Source: an uncultured Bacteroidota bacterium (GTDB lineage: Bacteria; Bacteroidota; Bacteroidia; Bacteroidales; F082). From it: a stretch of 43,132 bases of DNA. The stretch is from NCBI GenBank assembly GCA_937912115.1, contig CALDOI010000311.1:1-43132 (forward strand). The letters run 5' to 3'. Below the pieces are notes generated by a model. The model was not told the origin of the DNA. It was given only the letters and a program-made list of their open reading frames with translations, and searched no databases. Numbering within the stretch: position 1 is the first letter of the stretch; every line of letters begins with the position of its first letter. Below, piece by piece: positions 8,788 through 17,151 of this stretch. The position numbers were made by a program, and so were the translations under genes.

Positions 8788-11700
8788 ATGCATAGATTCG
8801 TTATATTTCTTTTCATCGCTATTATTTTAAACCTTACCAAAACCTATGCACAGGACGTTGATACACTTTCAACTAATTCTGAAGTATTTTTCCAACAAGT
8901 ATCAGCAATACTGTTAAATACACCTTCCAGAACAAATCAAAAAAAATCAGAAATATTGCTTGAACGTTTTTATCAAAGATGGAGTATCGGCAGGTTTAAT
9001 AAGGAAGAAAAAACTGAAGTAAGGAATTTTATCGAACAAATGCGCACAAAAAAAGTACGTACTTATCCATTTCTATACGATTATATCTATACAATAACAC
9101 TTATTGCCGAATCGCAACAGTTACCAAAAAGTATAATATCGTGGCACGCTTATGCCACAATACTTTTAGATGATAAAAAAGCCACAGGGCTCAAACAGTT
9201 TTTTGATTTCTCAGTTGATTTATTTGAAAATGAAAGATTTCATAAGAAAAATTCACTTTCATGGTATCATCGTAATTCCCGATACAATTTTTTTCTTGAT
9301 ACTAATTTCCTTGTGATTTTTAATAAGGGCGATTTGATTGGCGCTACTAAAAAAGACAGTTCCATAATAGAAGATACTAAAGGGGTTTTCAATTATAATC
9401 TTCAAAGATGGGATGGGGAAACTGGTGTATTGAAATGGTCAAGGTTTGGTGAGGCCACAGGCAAAGAGCTTTATGTTGACATATTAGATGGATATACAAT
9501 TGATGTGGAGCAACCTTCGTATACAATCGATTCAGTAACACTACATTATGATAGGTTTTTTGGTGCTCCGGTGCTAGGTAAACTTATCGAAAGAATTTCA
9601 TCAAGTCCGCCAAATACAAAATCATCATTTCCTCGATTTGAAGCCTATTTTGATGAATTTGAATTATATAATATATACCCTGAAATTAGTTTTTTTGGTG
9701 GCGCAGAGCTTGAGGGGCTTGAATTGTATGGTACTGGAGGTATTAAGAGTAAAGCTATGGTGAAGCTTACAAAAAGTGATAGTCTTTATGCAATGGTACG
9801 AGCCGAAAAGTTCCGTTTGGAAGCGGATGGGTTTATTTCATCTGATGCTGAATTTGTATTTTATTTTGATACCGACTCATTATACCACCCATCTTTAAGA
9901 GTTAAGTATACAAACGAAAACCGTCAGTTTGTTTTATATACCGATTTTAATGGCTCAGCTGCTACTCCATTTTTCGATTCATATCATGAGTTAGATATCT
10001 ATGTTGAAGCCCTATTTTGGAAAATGAATGAGCCTGACCTGATATTTAAGCGAATTAGAAACGTAAGGAATCGTAATCTTGCGCAATTTGTTTCCAGTAA
10101 TTATTTTTCTCAACAGGATTTTTATCGGGTTCAGGGAATTGACGATATGAATCCGTTTTATGTAATTGATAATTACCTTACTAGTTACGGTGAAACAGAG
10201 GTTAAGCTACATGCTCTGGCATCATTTATGTCAAAACCGGTCGATCAGGTTTCGGCGTTGTTAATCGATTTGTCGAATAAAGGATTCCTGGTTTATAATT
10301 CCAGAACAGGTAGAGCAGTTGTAAAAGATAGATTTAAGTATTTTTTGGAAGCTAAAGGTGGGATTATTGATTATGATGTTATAAAGCTAACATCAAGTGT
10401 TGATGGAAAGCCAAATGCCTCCATTAATCTTAATAATTTGGAGCTTATTGTTAATGGTGTTCCTGAGGTTAGTATAAGTGATTCACAGGAAGTATATATT
10501 TATCCCTATGATAAAACAATTTCCTTTAAGAAAAATAGAAATTTCACATTCGATGGTCAAGTTCACATGGGGCTGCTTGATTTTTATTCACGAAACAGTA
10601 CATTCATTTATGATAGCTTCATGCTTAAAATGAATTATGTAGATTCATTGGCATTCCAGGTTTACTACACCGACTCAATTCAAAAGGTTGACTCACTTGT
10701 TAAGGTTAAAAATGTTATTGAAGATATGGTAGGTATCATATATGTAGATATGCCTCATAACAAGTCAGGATTGAAAAAGTTTGAACAATACCCCATTTTT
10801 GTGAGTAACGATGTAAGCTATGTTTATTTTAATGAAAAGTCGATACAGGATAGTACATTGATCCCTGAGAATTTTTATTATTCCGTTGATCCTTTTGTAT
10901 TTGATAGTATTTCAAGCTTTTCAACAGAGGGTTTGGCATTTGAGGGGAATCTAACTTCGGCAGGGATATTTCCGATGATTATCGAACCTCTGGTGGTTAT
11001 GCCTGATTATTCGCTTGGTTTTAACCATAGTACTGGTAGCACAGGATATGAAATTTATGGTGGGTTGGGTAGTTTTAGTTCCTCTATATCATTGAGTAAT
11101 AATGGCTTCAAAGGCAATGGTAATCTTGACTTTTTAACGTCGCGTTCATCATCCACCGATTTCACCTTTTATCCCGATTCTTTAACTGGGATTAGTAATG
11201 ACTTTCGTGTAGAAAAAAGTCCTGATAAGTATGACTTTCCATCTGCCCAAGGTGATACTGTTAGCATACACTGGGCTATCGACACAAATATTATGACATT
11301 AAATAGCAGTTCGCCTTTTATTGTTTATGAAAACTCCTGGCTAGAAGGCACTTTGTCGTTAAACCCTAATTATATGCAAGGCGATGGATCATTCATTTTC
11401 GATCAGTCGGAAATAGTTTCAAATACAATCACATTTAAATATAGTGAGCTAACTGCCGATACAGCTGATTTCTTTTTAAAGAATAGTGAAAATGACTCAT
11501 TAATATTAGATGTACGAGATTATTTTGCCAAGATTGATTTTGAACATCAATTAGGATGGTTTACTAATATTCATGATAATTCATTTATTGAATTCCCATT
11601 CAACCGATATATTTCAACTCTTGACGAAGTAGAATGGATTATGAATGAAGATAAACTACTGTTAAGCAGTAACCTTAAGGATGATTATGTGGGATTAGAT

Positions 11701-13272
11701 ACATTGAATATGCTCGAACTTATCGATTACAATCTAAGCGGTCCTGAGTTTATATCGATAGTTGACAAAAAAGATTCCCTAAGATTTTTTGCCGGTAATG
11801 CTACCTATAACTTGAATGATTATACGATTGATGTAGAGAAGGTTAAGCTAGTTAAGGTAGCCGACGCTGCGATTTTCCCTAGTAACGAAACAGTTAAAAT
11901 TCTTAGAGGAGCAAAACTTCAAACTCTTGATAATGCACTTTTAATTGTAGATACAGTGGAGGCTTACCATAGTATTTATGATGCTGAAGTAAATATTTTT
12001 AATAAAAATCACTATACAGCAGTAGGTTGGATTGATTATTCAGACAGAAATAATATGAAACAACCAATATATTTGAGCAGCATATCCCCAAATACCGAAG
12101 GAGTAACAACAGGATTTGGTCAGATACATGAAGAGGAGATATTCTTCCTTAGCCCCGAATATTTCTTTAGGGGTGAGGTTAGTATGTTGGCTACAAGAAA
12201 GAAACTAAGATTTAATGGCGGATACAAATTAAATGAGAAATGTGTTGCCAATGTTGATAATTGGGTTGCCTTTAATCAAATACTGGATAGTAAGCATATT
12301 TATTTTGATGTTACAACCAACTCACACACTGCCGACGGTCGGCCCGCATATTTTGGACTTGCATACTCTGACCAATACCGAAGATACTATCCAATGATTC
12401 TTGAACCAGTCAAAAATGCCTCGGATATATTATTAGTTAATGCCACTGGCCAAATGATATTCGATACGGTTAATGGGGCGTTTTCTGTAGGAACTTCACA
12501 AAGGTTTTCTAGTAATAACTATCAAAATAATTTTGTTACACTTGATAATACAAGATGCGTACTTAAGGGAGATGGTAACTTCAATTTAGGATTGGATATT
12601 AATATGATGACTGTGAAATCATCGGGAACATTTGAGCACTTGATTATTAATGATTCAACATATATTAACACAGCATTATTACTTGATTTTTATTTTGATG
12701 AAAAAGCTTTGGATATGATAAGTGATAGTCTGAGGTTAACTAACAACGATGTAGGAAGTATGGCAGAAGGGTTATTTCCGATGTTTTTACGTAAAAACCT
12801 AACTTACGATATTGCCGAACGACATATTACAGATATTGCTTTATATGGTCAGATGAAAAAAATGCCTGAACAGCTAAGCCATAAAATTATTTTCAATGAC
12901 CTAAGATTGTATTGGGATATATATACAAGGTCATTTATCTCAATAGGAAAAATAGGGATTGGATATCTTGGTGGAAATGTTGTTAATAAATATGTTGATG
13001 GTTGGGTGCAAATCGAAAAGGGGAATACTGGTAGTTCCATCTCAATATATCTTCAACCAACAGCGTCTACTTGGTATTATCTAAATTATAAGAATGGTAT
13101 AATGCAAGTGCTATCATCTGATAATGCTTTCAACGAACGAATTGAAATAATCAAACCTGAAAAAAGAATTCTTAATCCCGAAAGCGATACAGATTATTAC
13201 GAGTTCGTAACATCTACACGCAGAAAAAGCATCGATTTTGTTAGGAAAATGGAGAACATTGAACGTAAATAG
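8788..13272 (+). CDS. Large exported protein of an uncharacterised Bacteroidota family
   Basis: A 1494-residue protein with a cleavable-type signal peptide (hydrophobic residues about 4-20, then TYAQD). I do not recognise an assigned function. From about residue 520 onward the sequence is dominated by alternating short beta-strand patterns, resembling large beta-rich periplasmic or cell-surface proteins (OstA/AsmA-like in appearance, not by demonstrated homology). The segment around residues 700-780 (VDPFVFDSI, GLAFEGNLTSAGIFP, PDYSLGF) is reminiscent of sequences I recall in other Bacteroidales proteins, suggesting a conserved family. There is no lipobox and no obvious Por/type IX C-terminal signal. 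Its 75-base distance from prmA allows co-transcription. Confidence 0.6.
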   Translation: MHRFVIFLFIAIILNLTKTYAQDVDTLSTNSEVFFQQVSAILLNTPSRTNQKKSEILLERFYQRWSIGRFNKEEKTEVRNFIEQMRTKKVRTYPFLYDYIYTITLIAESQQLPKSIISWHAYATILLDDKKATGLKQFFDFSVDLFENERFHKKNSLSWYHRNSRYNFFLDTNFLVIFNKGDLIGATKKDSSIIEDTKGVFNYNLQRWDGETGVLKWSRFGEATGKELYVDILDGYTIDVEQPSYTIDSVTLHYDRFFGAPVLGKLIERISSSPPNTKSSFPRFEAYFDEFELYNIYPEISFFGGAELEGLELYGTGGIKSKAMVKLTKSDSLYAMVRAEKFRLEADGFISSDAEFVFYFDTDSLYHPSLRVKYTNENRQFVLYTDFNGSAATPFFDSYHELDIYVEALFWKMNEPDLIFKRIRNVRNRNLAQFVSSNYFSQQDFYRVQGIDDMNPFYVIDNYLTSYGETEVKLHALASFMSKPVDQVSALLIDLSNKGFLVYNSRTGRAVVKDRFKYFLEAKGGIIDYDVIKLTSSVDGKPNASINLNNLELIVNGVPEVSISDSQEVYIYPYDKTISFKKNRNFTFDGQVHMGLLDFYSRNSTFIYDSFMLKMNYVDSLAFQVYYTDSIQKVDSLVKVKNVIEDMVGIIYVDMPHNKSGLKKFEQYPIFVSNDVSYVYFNEKSIQDSTLIPENFYYSVDPFVFDSISSFSTEGLAFEGNLTSAGIFPMIIEPLVVMPDYSLGFNHSTGSTGYEIYGGLGSFSSSISLSNNGFKGNGNLDFLTSRSSSTDFTFYPDSLTGISNDFRVEKSPDKYDFPSAQGDTVSIHWAIDTNIMTLNSSSPFIVYENSWLEGTLSLNPNYMQGDGSFIFDQSEIVSNTITFKYSELTADTADFFLKNSENDSLILDVRDYFAKIDFEHQLGWFTNIHDNSFIEFPFNRYISTLDEVEWIMNEDKLLLSSNLKDDYVGLDTLNMLELIDYNLSGPEFISIVDKKDSLRFFAGNATYNLNDYTIDVEKVKLVKVADAAIFPSNETVKILRGAKLQTLDNALLIVDTVEAYHSIYDAEVNIFNKNHYTAVGWIDYSDRNNMKQPIYLSSISPNTEGVTTGFGQIHEEEIFFLSPEYFFRGEVSMLATRKKLRFNGGYKLNEKCVANVDNWVAFNQILDSKHIYFDVTTNSHTADGRPAYFGLAYSDQYRRYYPMILEPVKNASDILLVNATGQMIFDTVNGAFSVGTSQRFSSNNYQNNFVTLDNTRCVLKGDGNFNLGLDINMMTVKSSGTFEHLIINDSTYINTALLLDFYFDEKALDMISDSLRLTNNDVGSMAEGLFPMFLRKNLTYDIAERHITDIALYGQMKKMPEQLSHKIIFNDLRLYWDIYTRSFISIGKIGIGYLGGNVVNKYVDGWVQIEKGNTGSSISIYLQPTASTWYYLNYKNGIMQVLSSDNAFNERIEIIKPEKRILNPESDTDYYEFVTSTRRKSIDFVRKMENIERK

Positions 13273-13301
13273 GGTTATCTGTAAATAGAAATTTGTATAG
13301 A

Positions 13302-13387
13302 GTTAAATGTTATAAGATGTTGATTTTAAAATTAATAATTGTAATAGCTTGGCAATGAGTAATTGCAATTAACTTATAACAATTAAC
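13302..13387 (+). repeat. 15-bp inverted repeat (GTTATAAG type)
   Basis: GTTAAATGTTATAAG at 13302-13316 is complementary to CTTATAACAATTAAC at 13373-13387 with one mismatch; a TATAACG unit follows at 13390-13396. The inner sequence can extend the hairpin through AATTG/CAATT. It lies in the 308-base gap between the large exported protein and dnaN. Arm length resembles the 6948-6999 element, though the sequence is unrelated. Confidence 0.65.
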
Positions 13388-13520
13388 GTATAACGTATTG
13401 CGCTTTGTATAAATATTTTGTGCAAAACTGTTGTTCAATGATAGGTTGTCGATATTGATTTTTTTCATAATTTTACTGGCAAATACAAAATGCCTCAATG
13501 TTTCTTAATAGTTCATTTTG

Positions 13521-13528
13521 TAATTTTG
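13521..13528 (+). promoter_or_regulatory. Candidate -7 box for dnaN
   Basis: TAATTTTG matches the TAnnTTTG consensus 52 bases before dnaN. No TTTG is found at the expected upstream distance. The rest of the 13273-13580 gap holds the inverted repeat above and otherwise plain AT-rich sequence. Confidence 0.35.
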
Positions 13529-13580
13529 ATTTTAAATAAATTGAATATTTGATTCTAAGAATAATTAACATTTTCTACCG

Positions 13581-14702
13581 ATGAAATTTATCATATCAAG
13601 TACAACACTACTACGAGGATTACAAAAAGTAAGTGGAGTTTTAGGTTCTAATAATACACTACCTATACTTGAAGACTTCTTATTTGAACTTAGTGAAGAT
13701 AAGTTACTTATTACAGCTTCTGATTTAGAAACAACAATATCGGTTACCTTAACCACCGATATGGCTGATGGCCCTGGGGTTATTGCGATTCCTGCAAAAA
13801 TGTTGTTGGATATTATGAAGACATTACCCGAATTACCAGTTACTATTTCTGTTACAAATACCAGTATTGAAATTTTTGCAGGTGAAGGAAAATATAAACT
13901 GATTGGGCATCAAAGTGATGAATTTCCTCAAGTTCCTGTTATGGAAAATACTTCTTCTCTCGAACTTAACGCAGCATTGCTTGTAAATGCATTTAATAAA
14001 ACGCTATTTGCCACCGGTAATGATGAGCTTCGTCCGGTTATGTCGGGTGTATTATTCGAAATTGCTTCTGATAGTATAACATTTGTAGCTACTGATGCCC
14101 ATAAACTAGTTAGGTATAGAAGAAATGACTTTAGTTCTGAGTCACCAATTTCAATAATACTTCCTAAAAAACCACTTAATCATCTTAAAAATGTAATGCC
14201 TGAAGATGAAGAGGTGATTGTAAAACTTGAAATCAACAATACAAATATTAAGCTGGAATTTGATGATATTGTTCTGATATGTAGATTAATAGATGGCAAA
14301 TATCCAAACTATGAAGCTGTTATCCCAACACAAAATCCCTATAGTTTATCAATCGATCGAAAGAGCTTACTAAATGCAATTCGTCGTGTATCTATTTTTG
14401 GAAGTAAATCAACACATCAGGTAAGATTTAAAATATCAGGCAAGGAGTTATTACTAACCGCTGAAGATCTAGATTATTCAAGCGAGGCTAAGGAACGACT
14501 TACTTGTAGCTATGAAGGTGATGATATCGAAATTGGGTTCAACTCACGATTTATGCAGGAAATGCTTAATACTCTTGAACCTGAGCGTATAATTATTGAG
14601 TTGTCAGCGCCTAATCGGGCAGGGATTATTATTTCAGAACGCGAAAGTGACGATCCTGAAGATATCTTAATGCTAATAATGCCCGTAATGCTAACTCAAT
14701 AG
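13581..14702 (+). CDS. dnaN: DNA polymerase III subunit beta (sliding clamp)
   Basis: Ring-shaped processivity clamp that tethers DNA polymerase III to DNA. The 373-residue protein is the normal length and shows the three-domain pattern: MKFIISSTTLLRGLQKVSGVLGSNNTLPILE at the start, the second-domain motif DELRPVMSGVLFEI with FVATDAHKLVRYR, and the C-terminal MLIMPVMLTQ, matching the clamp C-terminus that forms part of the protein-binding pocket. No dnaA or recF is adjacent, so this is not a classical dnaA-dnaN origin region. Confidence 0.97.
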   Translation: MKFIISSTTLLRGLQKVSGVLGSNNTLPILEDFLFELSEDKLLITASDLETTISVTLTTDMADGPGVIAIPAKMLLDIMKTLPELPVTISVTNTSIEIFAGEGKYKLIGHQSDEFPQVPVMENTSSLELNAALLVNAFNKTLFATGNDELRPVMSGVLFEIASDSITFVATDAHKLVRYRRNDFSSESPISIILPKKPLNHLKNVMPEDEEVIVKLEINNTNIKLEFDDIVLICRLIDGKYPNYEAVIPTQNPYSLSIDRKSLLNAIRRVSIFGSKSTHQVRFKISGKELLLTAEDLDYSSEAKERLTCSYEGDDIEIGFNSRFMQEMLNTLEPERIIIELSAPNRAGIIISERESDDPEDILMLIMPVMLTQ

Positions 14703-14776
14703 AAAATAATATCTATTCTATTTTCCTTAAAGGCAGTTTCCAAGGTTGTATTATTTACTAAATTCCTGTTATCATT

Positions 14777-15940
14777 ATGTATGATTTTGATAAAATTATA
14801 GATAGGCATGCTACTGCAAATATTAAATATGATTTGCGCAGCAAATTCTTCGGGAAAGATGATGTTCTCCCAATGTGGGTTGCCGATATGGATTTTGAGA
14901 CTCCTGATTTTATCAGAAATGCAGTAACGGAAAGAGCTAAGCATCCCATTTATGGATACTCATTTCGTGAAGATTCGTATTACAAGTCAATAATTAACTG
15001 GATACATCGTCGACATAATTGGGATATAGTAGCTGATTGGATTGTTTACAGCCCTGGAATAGTTCCAGCGCTAAATTTCTCTTCGCTGGCGTTTACAGTT
15101 CCCGGTGATACAATTATAGTGCAGCCTCCTGTATATTTCCCTTTCTTTACAGCAGTAACCGATCATGATAGGGTTGTGTTAAATAATAAGCTATTACTAT
15201 CCAATGGAAAATACCACATTGATTTTGATGACTTTGAAGATAAGGCAAAGGAAGCATCTATGTTTTTTCTATCAAGTCCTCACAATCCTGTAGGAAGAGT
15301 TTGGACTAAAGATGAACTTGCGAAACTAGGGGAAATTTGTGTTCGAAATAATGTAATAATAATATCTGATGAAATTCACAACGATTTAATACTGCCTGGC
15401 TATAAACACATTCCCATGGCATCCATATCAGAAGATATTGCAGATATAACAATTACCTGTTTAGCACCCAGTAAAACATTTAATATTGCCGGACTGGCAA
15501 CTTCGTCAGTAATAATTTCTAACGAAATTTTGCGCCGTAAGTTTGAAAAGGTCGTAAACAATCTTCACTTATCAATGGGGAATCTTTTTGGTGCGGTTGC
15601 ATCTCAGGCCGGTTATACTTATGGTGATAGTTGGGTTGACTCACTAATGCAATATGTTAGTACGAATTTTAAAATTGTTGAAGATGCTCTGAATAATACA
15701 GATGGCGCGATAAAGGTAATACATGCAGAAGCTACATACATGGCTTGGCTAGATTTCCGTGGAACTGGTTTTGACGATGAAAAAATCAAAGAAATTCTAA
15801 TTAATAAAGCGGGGTTAGGGTTAAGCGCAGGTCCTATATTTGGTGATGGAGGTGAAGGATTTCAGCGTATAAATCTGGCAGCACCTAGTTCTATTGTTAT
15901 TGTAGCAATGGAAAAGCTTATACATGCGTTTAATTTTTAA
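14777..15940 (+). CDS. PatB/MalY-type PLP-dependent cystathionine beta-lyase or aminotransferase
   Basis: Fold-type I PLP enzyme that in characterised relatives (PatB, MalY) cleaves C-S bonds of cystathionine or cysteine conjugates. The 387-residue protein begins with the characteristic LPMWVADMDFETP stretch (residues 31-43), has the SSPHNPVGRVW substrate-binding segment at 166-176, the cofactor-contacting aspartate in ISDEIHND (D198), and the Schiff-base lysine K233 in APSKTFNIAGL. The substrate cannot be decided from sequence. It is followed by a terminator-like hairpin. Confidence 0.85.
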   Translation: MYDFDKIIDRHATANIKYDLRSKFFGKDDVLPMWVADMDFETPDFIRNAVTERAKHPIYGYSFREDSYYKSIINWIHRRHNWDIVADWIVYSPGIVPALNFSSLAFTVPGDTIIVQPPVYFPFFTAVTDHDRVVLNNKLLLSNGKYHIDFDDFEDKAKEASMFFLSSPHNPVGRVWTKDELAKLGEICVRNNVIIISDEIHNDLILPGYKHIPMASISEDIADITITCLAPSKTFNIAGLATSSVIISNEILRRKFEKVVNNLHLSMGNLFGAVASQAGYTYGDSWVDSLMQYVSTNFKIVEDALNNTDGAIKVIHAEATYMAWLDFRGTGFDDEKIKEILINKAGLGLSAGPIFGDGGEGFQRINLAAPSSIVIVAMEKLIHAFNF

Positions 15941-15951
15941 TCTGAAGAATT

Positions 15952-15980
15952 CCTCGATGCTTACCTCGGGGTTTCTATTT
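15952..15980 (+). terminator. Candidate terminator after the PatB-type gene
   Basis: CCTCGA (15952-15957) pairs with TCGGGG (15966-15971) with one G-U pair and an 8-base loop; TTTCTATTT follows. The interrupted T tract makes it a moderate candidate. Confidence 0.45.
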
Positions 15981-15981
15981 C

Positions 15982-16137
15982 ACTCTCCTTGAAGAGAGTC
16001 CAAAACTTTCAGAAAAAGTTTTGGGTGAGGTGTAATAAAGAAATTTCGTTTTTTGTACCTTTAGGTCAAAATGAAACGAGCGAAATACCTCTATGGCTCT
16101 GCCTCGAGGATAGTTCGTTTCAAGAAATTTCTTTATT
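15982..16137 (+). repeat. Highly structured intergenic repeat element
   Basis: The stretch contains several perfect inverted repeats in series: ACTCTC/GAGAGT (15982-15999); CCAAAACTTT/AAAGTTTTGG (16000-16024) with a 5-base loop; and a 14-bp outer pair, AATAAAGAAATTTC at 16034-16047 with GAAATTTCTTTATT at 16124-16137, enclosing GAAACGA/TCGTTTC (16073-16121) and CCTC/GAGG. A CTCTCC...GGTGAGG frame surrounds the first part, resembling short intergenic repeats I have seen in other Bacteroidota. Frames running through it look non-coding. Confidence 0.7.
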
Positions 16138-16187
16138 TTGCAGAGTTATTGTTTTTTTTGTAATTTGCTGTTTAATCATATTTTCAA

Positions 16188-16883
16188 TTGCGACGACTCT
16201 TTTTAATATTCATTTTCATTATACTCATATCGCAGATAACCTATTCTCAAGGGTATAGGTATCAAAAAGGTGTGACAAAGTTATCAATTGGTATAGCTAT
16301 TCCAGCATATGATTTTGGTCTTGGTAACGGAATAAACCTAAGTAGTAATGTTAAAGTGGGAACAAACATTGCAGCAGAAGCATCATATTTTTATAATTGG
16401 CACTATGGTGTTGGTTTTATGCTTAATTATAATGTCAATCCCATCGATGAATCAAGATTAGCTGATGCATATATGGAACTAAGTCCCGCTTTTACTTCGG
16501 TAAGTGCGAATGCTGAATCATTTAGGGACATTGCAGGGCTTGGCGGCTTTTTATTTGATCTCCCGGTTAATGATTATTTTTCACTAACATTTAAGATGAT
16601 GGGTGGGTTACGTAATCTGTACAAACCAACTGCGCATATAAAAACAACAACTGCTTTTTCAACTGTCAACTACTATGAAACCCATAATAACCAAATGGTT
16701 GTGGCTTTTTTATTTTCCGGAGGAGCCAAAATGATTATAAACGAAAACTTCAATGTGCACTTTAACGCTTCTTATATGGGCTCAAATTTTGACTTCGAGT
16801 ATAAACGAAATAGTAAAGTGATAAAGCAATCAGCACATGTTGGAGTATTAAATTTTACAGTTGCTGTTTCTTATTCGTTTTAG
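16188..16883 (+). CDS. Outer-membrane beta-barrel protein, function unknown
   Basis: The 231-residue protein has a signal peptide (about residues 1-20, ending TYSQG), then alternating amphipathic strands rich in glycine and aromatic residues, and ends with the strand FTVAVSYSF, whose terminal phenylalanine fits a BAM-inserted outer-membrane barrel. The length suits an 8-10-stranded barrel. It lies just upstream of the redox cluster on the same strand but is separated by 268 bases with a candidate sigma-54 promoter, so it is probably not part of that transcript. Confidence 0.7.
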   Translation: MRRLFLIFIFIILISQITYSQGYRYQKGVTKLSIGIAIPAYDFGLGNGINLSSNVKVGTNIAAEASYFYNWHYGVGFMLNYNVNPIDESRLADAYMELSPAFTSVSANAESFRDIAGLGGFLFDLPVNDYFSLTFKMMGGLRNLYKPTAHIKTTTAFSTVNYYETHNNQMVVAFLFSGGAKMIINENFNVHFNASYMGSNFDFEYKRNSKVIKQSAHVGVLNFTVAVSYSF

Positions 16884-16914
16884 TAACTATCAATTTCCAA
16901 TTTCATTTTTGAGT

Positions 16915-17040
16915 AGTGTTGAATTTTGAAACAGGTGCATATTTATGCAACACTTGATCCAATTAGTCTGATTATCAATACTATGATGGTAATTTGCTCA
17001 AGCTCTGTATAATTATTCAACACTTTCCGTTGTTAATAAT
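16915..17040 (+). promoter_or_regulatory. Inverted repeats upstream of the redox cluster: possible activator sites
   Basis: AGTGTTG (16915-16921) and CAACACT (16948-16954) form an exact inverted repeat, with a second palindrome TGCATA-TT-TATGCA (16936-16949) between and touching them. A further CAACAC (17018-17023) faces GTTGTTAATAAT (17029-17040). They lie about 60-185 bases upstream of the candidate -24/-12 element, a normal distance for sigma-54 enhancer sites. Assignment to the cluster's own response regulator is inference. Confidence 0.4.
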
Positions 17041-17099
17041 CTAAACATAAAATTCATTAACTACCACAATAACAGCTCAATAAACTGCATTTTAATGTG

Positions 17100-17114
17100 T
17101 GGCATTGTTGTTGA
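17100..17114 (+). promoter_or_regulatory. Candidate sigma-54 (-24/-12) promoter
   Basis: TGGCAT-N5-TTGA fits the sigma-54 consensus TGGCAC-N5-TTGC at the -24 box and in spacing, but the -12 box ends in GA instead of GC. It lies 37 bases before the preferred start of the first cluster gene. No TAnnTTTG box was found in this gap. The sigma-54-type activator encoded downstream supports the idea. Confidence 0.4.
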
Positions 17115-17151
17115 ATTGACCTCCTTCAGAATAAAAACAAATCACACGACA

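Noticed and set aside
15989-16258. 89-codon open frame across the structured intergenic element
   Set aside because: It runs through perfect inverted repeats, lacks a recognisable product and overlaps the start and signal peptide of the beta-barrel gene in another frame.
17095-17151. Upstream ATG giving a 19-residue longer first cluster protein
   Set aside because: The extension has no signal-peptide character, pushes the real signal peptide inward and overlaps the candidate -24/-12 promoter.
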